Source of the DNA: Hyphomonas chukchiensis
Lineage (GTDB): Bacteria; Pseudomonadota; Alphaproteobacteria; Caulobacterales; Hyphomonadaceae
Reading direction: 5' to 3'
Length of the DNA stretch: 64,000 nt
Assembly: GCF_000682695.1 (NCBI RefSeq)
Contig: NZ_AWFG01000019.1
Coordinates: forward strand, 62,001 to 126,000
The position numbers and the translations under genes are program-made. Below are positions 55,072-63,101 of this stretch, one piece after another; position 1 is the first letter of the stretch, and each line of letters opens with the position of its first letter. The notes beneath the pieces are model-generated. The model saw nothing but the letters and a program-made list of their open reading frames with translations. It was not told the origin of the DNA and searched no databases.

Positions 55072-55808
55072 AGTTCGGCCCGGAGACTTTTGGCGAACTG
55101 AATGCGGAGGATTATGACGTCCTCCACGATCCGGGCACGACGGACGAATCCGTTGCGCTGATCAGCGAGATTGCCGCGGGCGGGCGCGTGCTGGAACTCG
55201 CCATCGGCACCGGCCGCGTGGCGCTGCCACTGGTGGCGCAGGGGCTGGAGGTGCACGGCATCGAAGGCTCCCCTGAGATGGTGGCCAAGCTGCGTGAGAA
55301 ACCCGGCGGCGATGCGGTGCCTGTCGTCATCGGCGACTTTGCGGATGTCGCCATAGAGGGCCCGTTCGACCATGTGTTTCTCGTCTTCAACACGCTGTTC
55401 AATCTGACAACGCAGGCAGCGCAGGTGCGGTGTTTCGCCAATGTGGCCCAGCGCCTCAAGCCGGGCGGCACATTCCTTGTCGAGACATTCGTGCCTGATG
55501 AAGAGAAGGCCCGCAGCGGCCAGAATGTACGCACGATGAAAGTGGGGTTCAGTTCAGTATGGATCGAAGCAGCCCTTCATGATCGTGTCGGACAGCGGAT
55601 TGATTTCCAGCGCATGCGTATCACGCAGGATGGCATCCGCATGGTGCCGCTTGTGATGCGCTATGCGTGGCCCGCCGAGATAGACCTGATGGCGCAGCTC
55701 GCGGGGCTCAGACTGAAAAATCGCTGGGGCGGCTGGAAGCGCGAGCCCTTCACTGCCGAGAGCGGAATGCATGTTTCAGTGTACGAAAAGTCCGCTTTTA
55801 CGGACTAG
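55068..55808 (+). CDS. Class I SAM-dependent methyltransferase
   Basis: A 246-residue protein that begins at a GTG overlapping the previous stop (GTGA). SAM motifs are [15 protein letters not shown] (about residue 43), [14 protein letters not shown] and [15 protein letters not shown], and [13 protein letters not shown] closes the fold; these fit Methyltransf_25/11. The substrate is unknown. Its last four bases overlap the end of the convergent pseudouridine synthase gene. Confidence 0.86.
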   Translation: MKFGPETFGELNAEDYDVLHDPGTTDESVALISEIAAGGRVLELAIGTGRVALPLVAQGLEVHGIEGSPEMVAKLREKPGGDAVPVVIGDFADVAIEGPFDHVFLVFNTLFNLTTQAAQVRCFANVAQRLKPGGTFLVETFVPDEEKARSGQNVRTMKVGFSSVWIEAALHDRVGQRIDFQRMRITQDGIRMVPLVMRYAWPAEIDLMAQLAGLRLKNRWGGWKREPFTAESGMHVSVYEKSAFTD

Positions 55809-56353
55809 GCCTTCCGCCATTCGCCCGTTCCGAGTCCGTTCAGAGTCCATTCCCCGACCTGCGCCCGGATGAGGCGAAGCGTCGGGTGGCCGACCGAGGC
55901 CGTCATGCGGCGCACCTGCCGGTTGCGGCCCTCGGTGATGGTCAGGCTGACCCAGCTGTCGGGCACCGACTTGCGCACGCGGATGGGCGGATCACGGGGC
56001 CACAGGTTTTCCGGCTCGGGAATGGCCTCGGCCTTGGCCGGGGCGGTTTTGCCGTCCTTCAGCATGACGCCAGTGCGGAGCGCCTTGAGCGCTGCCTCGT
56101 CGGGCACGCCTTCGACCTGGACCCAATAGGTTTTCGGCTGCTTGAATTTCGGGTCGCTGATGCGGTTCTGCAGCTGGCCGTCGTCAGTGAGGACGAGGAG
56201 GCCCTCACTATCCTGGTCGAGCCGACCGGCTGCGTAAACGTCGGGCACTGTAATGAAGTCAGACAGGGTCTTGCGTGGCGAACCTGCAGTGCCGGCATCA
56301 GTGAATTGCGACAACACACCGAAGGGCTTGTTGAACAGGATCAGCCGGGACAC
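55805..56353 (-). CDS. rluE: rRNA large subunit pseudouridine synthase (RluE-like)
   Basis: A 182-residue member of the RsuA/RluB/E/F family without an S4 domain. It has [14 protein letters not shown], the catalytic Asp region [16 protein letters not shown] and [11 protein letters not shown] near the end. RluE modifies a uridine of 23S rRNA. It follows kdsA by 4 bases on the same strand, and it overlaps the convergent methyltransferase by 4 bases. Confidence 0.92.
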   Translation of the reverse strand: MSRLILFNKPFGVLSQFTDAGTAGSPRKTLSDFITVPDVYAAGRLDQDSEGLLVLTDDGQLQNRISDPKFKQPKTYWVQVEGVPDEAALKALRTGVMLKDGKTAPAKAEAIPEPENLWPRDPPIRVRKSVPDSWVSLTITEGRNRQVRRMTASVGHPTLRLIRAQVGEWTLNGLGTGEWRKA

Positions 56354-56357
56354 GCGC

Positions 56358-57206
56358 TTAGTCCTGAACGACCGCGTGGAGTGCCTTCAGCTGGGCGAGC
56401 AGTGCGCGTGCACCGGAGACTGGCAGGCAGCTCGGGCCGTCGCAGAGGGCGGCGTCCGGGTCCGTGTGGAATTCGAGGAAGACGCCATCGGCGCCAGCGG
56501 CCACAGCGGCTTTCGCAATGATCGCGACGCCATCCCGGCGGCCGCCGGTGGACGCGCCGCCCGTGCGGGGGTCTGCGCCCGGCAGCTGGACAGCGTGGGT
56601 TGCGTCGATGGTGACCGGGCAGCCAAGTTTCTGCATTTCGGGAATGCCGAGCATGTCGACCACGAGATTATTGTAACCGAAGCTGGAGCCGCGCTCGCAA
56701 AGGATGACGCCAACATCGGCCGCTTCGCCAATCTTGGTGACAATGTTCTTGGTGTCCCAAGGGGCAATGAACTGGGCCTTCTTGACCTGCACGATGCCGC
56801 CAGCCTTGGCCGTGGCGCGGGCTGTGGCGACAACAAGGTCTGTCTGGCGGCAAAGGAAGGCCGGGATCTGGACGATATCGGCAATGGCGGCGACCGGCTC
56901 TGCCTGTTCGGCGGTGTGAAGATCGGTGCAAATCGGGACGTCCAGCTCGGCCTTGACGGCTTTCAGGATCTTCAGGCCTTCCTCAAGGCCGGGGCCGCGA
57001 TAGGAATGGATCGACGAGCGGTTGGCCTTGTCGAAGCTCGCCTTGAAGACATAGGGCAGGCCGAGGTCGGCGCAGATGGCCTTCAGCTCGGCGCCAACTG
57101 TCAGCGCCAGCTCCTTGCTCTCCAGAACGTTGAGACCGGCAATGATCGCCAGCGGTTTGCCGGTGCCGATGGTCCAGCCGGACCCTTTGAGCGAAAGTAC
57201 GGTCAT
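56358..57206 (-). CDS. kdsA: 3-deoxy-8-phosphooctulonate synthase (Kdo-8-P synthase)
   Basis: A 282-residue DAHP synthase-superfamily enzyme: [57 protein letters not shown] and [17 protein letters not shown] are typical KdsA blocks. It condenses phosphoenolpyruvate with arabinose-5-phosphate, made by the kpsF product, to form Kdo-8-phosphate. The gene is upstream of and tightly coupled to the rluE-like gene. It is divergent from the CDP-sugar operon. Confidence 0.97.
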   Translation of the reverse strand: MTVLSLKGSGWTIGTGKPLAIIAGLNVLESKELALTVGAELKAICADLGLPYVFKASFDKANRSSIHSYRGPGLEEGLKILKAVKAELDVPICTDLHTAEQAEPVAAIADIVQIPAFLCRQTDLVVATARATAKAGGIVQVKKAQFIAPWDTKNIVTKIGEAADVGVILCERGSSFGYNNLVVDMLGIPEMQKLGCPVTIDATHAVQLPGADPRTGGASTGGRRDGVAIIAKAAVAAGADGVFLEFHTDPDAALCDGPSCLPVSGARALLAQLKALHAVVQD

Positions 57207-57513
57207 CTTGTATCCGATCCTGACTAGGCTGCCGCTGGACAGGATCCGACGGCCAGTTGCGCATCTGGCTACCAGTCAAAGGCCCGGTCGGGCAAGCCAG
57301 ACCTTGCACTCGGAGCCCCGTGAGCCTGTTTCTATGCCTGTCAGCATAATGGGCTTGTGCAACGGCTTCCTTTGCCCAAATCCGGGCTGTGGCTTGATGG
57401 CCAGCCTTGAAACTGCGCCATGCCTGTGCGAGGCAGTGAGGCCCTGTGTGGGACTGTTGTGAAAGACTGACATAGCGACGAACAACGGGTGAAGTGCCCC
57501 GGGGGAATCAAAT
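57207..57513. other. Divergent intergenic stretch of 307 bases
   Basis: The gap between kdsA (minus) and rfbF (plus) should contain both promoters. I saw no gene, repeat or clear terminator in it. A GGGGGA ribosome site is present 7 bases before the rfbF ATG. Confidence 0.6.
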
Positions 57514-58281
57514 ATGAAAACCGTGATCTTCGCAGGGGGCTTTGGCACCCGCCTTTCCGAGGAAACGGGGCTGCGCCCCAAACCCATGGTCGAAATCGGC
57601 GGGCAGCCGATCATCACGCACATCATGAACATGTATTCGCGCCACGGCTTCAACGAGTTCATGATCGCGGGCGGTTACAAGGTCGATTATATACGCGAAT
57701 ACTTCTCGGGTTTCCCGATGCGTCACCAGGACTTCATGGTCGATGTTGGCGCTGGTACCATCACGCGTCTGGGCGAGGCCAAGTCCGACTGGAAAGTCTG
57801 GGTGATCGATACGGGTCTCCACACGATGACGGGTGGGCGCCTCAAGCGGCTAAAATCCTATATTGGCAATGAGCCCTTCATGGCGACTTACGGCGACGGC
57901 GTCGCCAGTGTGGACATCGGCAAACTGGTCGCCTTCCACAAGAGCCACGGCAAGCTGGCCACTATTACCGCGGTTCGCCCGCCGGCGCGATTCGGCAGCC
58001 TCATTATCGACGGCGAACAAGTCACCGAATTTGAGGAAAAGAACCCGCTCAGGGAAGGCTGGATCAATGGCGGCTTCTTTGTGCTGGAGCCGGGCGTGCT
58101 GGATTACATCGATGGCGATTCCCAGCCCTTCGAGAAAGATCCGCTGCACCAGCTTGCAGAGGACGGCCAGCTGATGGCGTACCGTCATGATGGATTTTGG
58201 CAGCCCATGGATACGGTGCGCGACAAGTCCGTTCTGGAAGAACTCTGGGAGAAAGGGACCGCGCCTTGGCTCGCCTCCTGA
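57514..58281 (+). CDS. rfbF: Glucose-1-phosphate cytidylyltransferase
   Basis: A 255-residue nucleotidyltransferase: VIFAGGFGTRLSEETGLRPKPMVEIG is the start of the family, cut here into its G-G-x-G-T-R-L motif; WVIDTGLHTMTGGRL, FMATYGDGVASVD and WINGGFFVLEP follow. It forms CDP-glucose from CTP and glucose-1-phosphate. It is the first gene of a six-or-more-gene operon and is followed by the CDP-glucose dehydratase, whose TTG start lies inside its last codons. Confidence 0.96.
   Translation: MKTVIFAGGFGTRLSEETGLRPKPMVEIGGQPIITHIMNMYSRHGFNEFMIAGGYKVDYIREYFSGFPMRHQDFMVDVGAGTITRLGEAKSDWKVWVIDTGLHTMTGGRLKRLKSYIGNEPFMATYGDGVASVDIGKLVAFHKSHGKLATITAVRPPARFGSLIIDGEQVTEFEEKNPLREGWINGGFFVLEPGVLDYIDGDSQPFEKDPLHQLAEDGQLMAYRHDGFWQPMDTVRDKSVLEELWEKGTAPWLAS
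58253..58258 (+). promoter_or_regulatory. Ribosome binding site for the TTG start of rfbG
   Basis: AAGGGA ends 7 bases before a TTG at 58266, within the end of rfbF. The next in-frame candidates upstream lie deep in rfbF and give an N-terminus unlike the family. Confidence 0.65.
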
Positions 58282-59366
58282 ACCCGGATCCGTCGTCATT
58301 TTTCAAGGGCAAGCGCGTGCTCGTGACCGGGCATACCGGCTTCACCGGCGCGTGGATGTGCCAGTGGCTTATCCATGCCGGCGCCGATGTGCACGGTTTT
58401 GCCCTCGCGCCGGAAGAAGGCCAGGACCTAAATCTGTTTACCGTCTCCCGCCTTGGTGAGCGTATGGCGAGCGAGATCGGTGATATTCGTGACGAAACGG
58501 CGATCGCAGCCTGTCTTGCGCGCGTGAAGCCCGAGATTGTGTTCCACCTTGCCGCCCAGCCGCTCGTGCGCCGGTCTTATGTCGAGCCGGAAATGACCTA
58601 TTCGACGAATGTCATGGGCACAATGAACGTGTTGCGGGCTGCGCATGCCGCCGGGACGAAGATCCTCGTGAACATCACGAGCGACAAGGCCTACCTGAAC
58701 CGCGAATGGGTTTGGGGATACCGGGAGAACGACCAGCTCGGCGGGCATGATATCTATTCGTCTTCCAAGGCCTGCGCCGATATTCTCGCGACCTCTTTCC
58801 GGCTGTCCTATTGCGGCAAGGAGGGCGACATGCGCCTGGCAACCGGACGGGCGGGGAATGTCATTGGCGGCGGCGACTGGGCTGAAGACCGCCTGATCCC
58901 CGACATCGCGCGCGCCTATCGCGCGGGCAATAACGTGACGATACGGCGCCCGAATGCCGTTCGGCCGTGGCAACATGTGCTGGAAGCGGTGCGCGGATAT
59001 TTCCAGCTGGCGATCGCGCTGTCTGAAGGCAAGACGGACATTGCCGCCGTGAACTTCGGGCCTGACAGCGAGAACGTTGTCGAGGTCGGCCGCCTCGCGG
59101 AAGCCATACAGGACACATTGGGACAGGACCTGATCGTGATTGATCCGGATTCCTCGACGGTCCACGAGGCCAACCTCCTGCGCCTCGACATCACGAAGGC
59201 GCGTGGAGAGCTTGGCTGGACGCCGCTCATGGGTTTCCGGCAAACGGTGGACCTGACGACGCATTTCTACAAGGCGATTATTGAGCGTCCCGGCGACGCC
59301 GAGCGCCTGTTGCAGCAAGACCTCGACACCTATTGCGGCCTGCTCGGTAGCCGCCCGGCGACATGA
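58266..59366 (+). CDS. rfbG: CDP-glucose 4,6-dehydratase
   Basis: A 366-residue SDR enzyme read from TTG 58266. The motif VLVTGHTGFTGAWMCQWL, HLAAQPLVRRSYVEP, NITSDKAYLNREWVWGYREND, and DIYSSSKACADI (Tyr/Lys pair) are diagnostic for RfbG. It makes CDP-4-keto-6-deoxyglucose. The start overlaps the end of rfbF by 16 bases; an AAGGGA site in that overlap supports it. The stop overlaps the ATG of the next gene (ATGA). Confidence 0.95.
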   Translation: MARLLNPDPSSFFKGKRVLVTGHTGFTGAWMCQWLIHAGADVHGFALAPEEGQDLNLFTVSRLGERMASEIGDIRDETAIAACLARVKPEIVFHLAAQPLVRRSYVEPEMTYSTNVMGTMNVLRAAHAAGTKILVNITSDKAYLNREWVWGYRENDQLGGHDIYSSSKACADILATSFRLSYCGKEGDMRLATGRAGNVIGGGDWAEDRLIPDIARAYRAGNNVTIRRPNAVRPWQHVLEAVRGYFQLAIALSEGKTDIAAVNFGPDSENVVEVGRLAEAIQDTLGQDLIVIDPDSSTVHEANLLRLDITKARGELGWTPLMGFRQTVDLTTHFYKAIIERPGDAERLLQQDLDTYCGLLGSRPAT

Positions 59367-60310
59367 GCGATCAACGCATCCTGGTAACGGGGGCGTCCGG
59401 ATTTATCGGTCGTGCGCTGGTGGCCAATCTGCTTGGCGCAGGCCATTCGGTGATCGCGCTCAATCGCTCGCCGTCGGTGCCGCCTTCATCGAATTCGGCC
59501 AGATACGAGGAGCGGATTGCGGCCAAACCGGAAGACCTTGCGGCGGCACTTGCAGGCATAGGGGCGGACATTGTCATTCATGCGGCGGCGCCCGGGACCC
59601 GGCCTGCGGACAGGACGTGGCAGGTGCTGTCCGAGGGCTGCATCAGTTATGTGCATCACCTTTTCGATGCGCTGGCAGGGCAGGCACCGAAACGCTTTGT
59701 CATGCTTGGAAGCTGGAGCGAGTATGCGCCGCCGACCGGGCCGACAGGCAGTTTGATCAATGAGGCGCACCCCCTTGAGAGTGGCAACATGTATGGCGCC
59801 CACAAGGCAGCGGCCTACCTGATCGCTCATGCGCGGGCGAGCCAGATCGGCACCGAATTCGTCTCGGCGCGACTGTTCAATATTTATGGGCCCGGCGAGC
59901 ATGAGGCGCGCCTCATCCCGTATTGCGTTCGCCAGCTGGCAGCCGGAAAACCGGTGGAGCTAACGTCGGGCGAACAGAAGCGGGACTTCGTGTTCGTTGA
60001 GGATGCGGTGGAAGCGATTGTGCAACTGGCGCTGCGGAGCGCCGCGCCGGAACATCCGGTCTATAATGTGTGCAGCGGCGTTGGCGTGCCGGTAAAGACG
60101 CTGGTTCTGGCGGCCGCCGAGGCTGCTGGCGGGGATCCAGGCCTGTTGCGATTTGGCGCCCGGCCGCAACGCAATGACGAGCCGATGGAGATCACTGGGG
60201 ATCCGCAGCGCCTGAAGGATCTGACCGGATGGTCGCCGAAAACGCCTATCTCGGCAGGCATTCAACGGCTAGTGTCCTACACGCTTGGAACCGGAATACA
60301 GCATGACTGA
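59363..60310 (+). CDS. NAD-dependent epimerase/reductase, probably acting on CDP-4-keto-6-deoxyglucose
   Basis: A 315-residue extended SDR: ILVTGASGFIGRALVANLL, VIHAAAPGTRP, a MLGSWSEYAPPTG segment in place of the usual SSxxVYG, and MYGAHKAAAYLIAH with Tyr and Lys. It is in a CDP-sugar operon and overlaps rfbG by 4 bases. The simplest reading is a reductase or epimerase that finishes a CDP-6-deoxyhexose, similar in role to RfbJ (CDP-abequose synthase); whether the product is abequose, 6-deoxy-talose-like or other cannot be told. Its stop overlaps the next gene. Confidence 0.85.
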   Translation: MSDQRILVTGASGFIGRALVANLLGAGHSVIALNRSPSVPPSSNSARYEERIAAKPEDLAAALAGIGADIVIHAAAPGTRPADRTWQVLSEGCISYVHHLFDALAGQAPKRFVMLGSWSEYAPPTGPTGSLINEAHPLESGNMYGAHKAAAYLIAHARASQIGTEFVSARLFNIYGPGEHEARLIPYCVRQLAAGKPVELTSGEQKRDFVFVEDAVEAIVQLALRSAAPEHPVYNVCSGVGVPVKTLVLAAAEAAGGDPGLLRFGARPQRNDEPMEITGDPQRLKDLTGWSPKTPISAGIQRLVSYTLGTGIQHD

Positions 60311-61277
60311 TACACCCCTGCCGCGCACCTCCGTCGCCGACGAGCTGCCGCTCGTGTCGATTATCATTCCCGTGCTCAACGAAGCCGCCAACATACCCCG
60401 GCTGATACCCGCGATTCAGAATGTTGCTGACGGGCTTGTTGGCCAATACCGGTTTGAATTTGTCTTCACCGACAATTGTTCCTCTGACACGACCTTTGAA
60501 TTGCTTGCCTCTGCGGCCGCCGAGGAAAAGCGTATCCGGGTGTTCCGCTTTTCGCGCAATTTCGGCTTCCAGCGATCAATCCTGACCGGGCTGCTGAATG
60601 CCAAGGGCGATGTTGCCATCCAGCTCGACGCAGACCTGCAGGATCCACCGGAACTCATCCCGGAAATGCTTGCGTCATGGCGGAAGGGATACGACGTGGT
60701 CTACGGTATACGCCGTCGACGGAAGGAAAACGCTTTCATTACCGGCTGTCGTCGCTTCTTCTACTGGTTCCTCGACAAGATCAGCGATCATCCCCTGCCG
60801 CGTGACGCGGGTGACTTCCGCCTGATCTCGCGCCGCGTGATCGATATTCTTGGAAACATCAAAGGTTCGGTGCCCTATATCCGCGGTACGATCAGCGAGA
60901 TCGGCTTCCCGCAGATCGGTATCCCCTATGACAGGTCCGAGCGACTGGCTGGCGAGAGCAAGTTCCGGTTCTTTCCGCTGGTGAAATTCGCAATTGATGC
61001 CATGCTGCACCAGTCGACCCTTCCATTGCGGCTTGCCGGTTTTATCGCGATATTTATCTCGATCATCAGTATGCTGTTACTGGTCTACTTTGGCTGGAGA
61101 TATGTGCAGGTCGGCCAGACCTGGCCAAGCGGCTTCGCCAGTCTCGCTTTCCTGATCCTCGTTTCAATGATCATGAACGCGTTCCTGATGTCGATCATCG
61201 GCGCCTATATCAGCATGATCTACAACGCCCAGAAGGGTTTTCCGGTTTCCATTGTCGATCAAAAGATCGATCACTGA
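60303..61277 (+). CDS. Polyprenyl-phosphate glycosyltransferase-like protein (GtrB/ArnC type)
   Basis: A 324-residue protein: a GT2 domain with VSIIIPVLNEAANIPRLI, FVFTDNCSSDTTF, FSRNFGFQRSILTGLLNAKGD and IQLDADLQDPPELIPEML (DxD), then two hydrophobic helices at about 240-305. This arrangement is that of GtrB/ArnC/DPM-like enzymes that put a sugar on undecaprenyl phosphate at the inner face of the membrane. The ATG at 60303 overlaps the previous stop. A flippase-like and a GT-C-like membrane protein lie downstream, as would be needed to use the lipid-linked sugar outside. Confidence 0.9.
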   Translation: MTDTPLPRTSVADELPLVSIIIPVLNEAANIPRLIPAIQNVADGLVGQYRFEFVFTDNCSSDTTFELLASAAAEEKRIRVFRFSRNFGFQRSILTGLLNAKGDVAIQLDADLQDPPELIPEMLASWRKGYDVVYGIRRRRKENAFITGCRRFFYWFLDKISDHPLPRDAGDFRLISRRVIDILGNIKGSVPYIRGTISEIGFPQIGIPYDRSERLAGESKFRFFPLVKFAIDAMLHQSTLPLRLAGFIAIFISIISMLLLVYFGWRYVQVGQTWPSGFASLAFLILVSMIMNAFLMSIIGAYISMIYNAQKGFPVSIVDQKIDH

Positions 61278-61299
61278 ACATTAGGGTATCGGTACACTT

Positions 61300-62145
61300 A
61301 TGCGCATTGTTACAGGTATGCATCGCAGCGGCACGTCATTTGTGTGCCAGTGTCTATCGTCGCTCGGCGCCGAATTCGGTGATCCAGCACTCCTGTTTCC
61401 GGCCGACAAGTGGAACCAGGCCGGCTATTTCGAGAATGTCGAGCTGATCGACATCGACAACAAGCTCATCCTTGGCAAGTCGGCAAAGATCGATAACTGG
61501 CTGAATGCGCCGGAAGACCTGTTCGGGCGAGCGATCAACAGCTTCAAGTCGATGAAATGGAAATATTTCCTGTTCCCGGGCAAGCGCGCGATCATGCAGC
61601 GCAGCCGCCAGTTTGAGGCAGAGATGAAGCGGCTGGCGCAAGTCTATGCGGGGACTTACGTCAAGGATCCGCGCTTCTGTCTGACGCTTGGCGCCTGGGA
61701 TGCCGTTGGCGCAGTCGAGAGTGTTGTGTTCAGCTTTCGCAATCCGGGCGCCGTTGCCGGTTCGATCCGGCGCCGCGAAGGCCTGCCGCGCTGGTTCGGC
61801 CACAAGTACTGGCTCTACCATATCCAGGGCTTTTTCGCAGACCTGCCGGGCGACACACCTTTGTATGTGGTCGATTTCGATGCCTTCTTCCTTGCCGAAC
61901 AGCAGGACGCGGCATTTGCCAGGTTACGCCGTTTCATGGGCGCGCCCGACGGCGGCGCAGCTGAGGCTGACTTGAAAAGCCGACTGGACCTGCGCCTGCG
62001 CACGCAGGCAGATCCTGTCGACGACCTGCCTACACGTGAGGCGCGGGTTTATGCCGCCCTCGTGGATTTGTGCGAGCGATGCGGAGACGCGCCCGTCAGG
62101 ATGGCCGATCATCAGGATATCCGGGAGCGGATCATGCGGTCATGA
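61300..62145 (+). CDS. Sulfotransferase-family protein
   Basis: A 281-residue protein: IVTGMHRSGTSFVCQCLS at residues 3-20 is the 5'-phosphosulfate-binding loop of PAPS-dependent sulfotransferases, and YVKDPRFCLTLGAWD with VVFSFRNPGAVAGSIRRRE is the 3'-phosphate-binding region. It could transfer sulfate to a sugar of the surface glycan. It follows the glycosyltransferase by 22 bases and its stop overlaps the next gene (ATGA). Confidence 0.85.
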   Translation: MRIVTGMHRSGTSFVCQCLSSLGAEFGDPALLFPADKWNQAGYFENVELIDIDNKLILGKSAKIDNWLNAPEDLFGRAINSFKSMKWKYFLFPGKRAIMQRSRQFEAEMKRLAQVYAGTYVKDPRFCLTLGAWDAVGAVESVVFSFRNPGAVAGSIRRREGLPRWFGHKYWLYHIQGFFADLPGDTPLYVVDFDAFFLAEQQDAAFARLRRFMGAPDGGAAEADLKSRLDLRLRTQADPVDDLPTREARVYAALVDLCERCGDAPVRMADHQDIRERIMRS

Positions 62146-63101
62146 CGTTCGGGGGAAAGGGGCGCGCCTGGAAACTGGCTCTGCTCACGCTGGGCTGGGC
62201 GGCGCTGATCTATTTCCTTGTCCGCTCCCTGAACCGGCTTCCGTCGCTCGATGAATGGGGGCGCTTCCTGCATGGCGATGCGATTTCGGCCGGCCTCGTC
62301 TTTGGCGCATGCTTCCTTGTCTGCACGGCGCTCAGGACTTTTCGATTTGGATACCTGCTGCGCCTGTCGAGTCCCGTGCCCTGGAGCGAGATCACACTGG
62401 CTTTTCCATGGCTGTTCATGATCGGTGCGATCACACCGCTGCGTCTGGGCGAGGGCTTGCGCGCGGTGTGGATCCGGCAGCATGGCGGTGCGAGCATTGA
62501 CGCCATCGGCTACTGGTTTGCAGAGCGCTGGACAGACCTGATCATGCTCGCGGCGTTTGCGCTTATCGGCATCGTTGCCGCCCCGGCCGTTGCGGGTCTT
62601 GGCCTCTGGGCATGGCTGGTCGCGGGCAGTATGATCGCAGGGTATTTCGTGCTCTGGCTCGTTGCGCGCCCTGTGCTGGGACGACTGGGCGAGAAGTTGC
62701 CGGTTGGGGCCGACCTCTCAGGGCGGTTCCTCAATGCGTTGCGGTACATGGACTCCCCCAAGGTTCATGGCACGGTCGTTGGGCTCACAGTGGCCATCTG
62801 GCTTATCCTCGCCTTCGGGTTCTGGGTTGTCCTGAATGCTGCCTTTGGCGGAGGGGTATCTTTTGCGGTGGCGCTGGGATGCGTAGCTGCGGTCAATCTC
62901 TCGGCGTTCCTGTCGGTTGCGCCTGCAAACCTTGGTAGCTTCCAGGCGGCGATGATCGCAATGCTTGCGCTTTATGGTTTTGGGCCTGAAACAGGATTCA
63001 TGGCTGCCGTGCTGATACAGGGGATCGGTCTTGTCGTGACGCTTGTGACCGGGTCGGTCGCCAGAGCGATCATTGCCATGCGTTCGTTGAGGAAAGCATG
63101 A
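62142..63101 (+). CDS. Flippase-like integral membrane protein (LPG synthase TM/UPF0104 family)
   Basis: A 319-residue protein with about eight hydrophobic segments. GAITPLRLGEGLRAVWIRQ, WFAERWTDLIMLAAF and SVAPANLGSFQAAMIAML are typical for the membrane part of lysylphosphatidylglycerol synthases and the related flippase-like family (AglD/UPF0104). No synthase domain is attached. The ATG at 62142 overlaps the previous TGA, and its own TGA overlaps the next ATG. It may flip a lipid-linked sugar to the periplasm. Confidence 0.86.
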   Translation: MTFGGKGRAWKLALLTLGWAALIYFLVRSLNRLPSLDEWGRFLHGDAISAGLVFGACFLVCTALRTFRFGYLLRLSSPVPWSEITLAFPWLFMIGAITPLRLGEGLRAVWIRQHGGASIDAIGYWFAERWTDLIMLAAFALIGIVAAPAVAGLGLWAWLVAGSMIAGYFVLWLVARPVLGRLGEKLPVGADLSGRFLNALRYMDSPKVHGTVVGLTVAIWLILAFGFWVVLNAAFGGGVSFAVALGCVAAVNLSAFLSVAPANLGSFQAAMIAMLALYGFGPETGFMAAVLIQGIGLVVTLVTGSVARAIIAMRSLRKA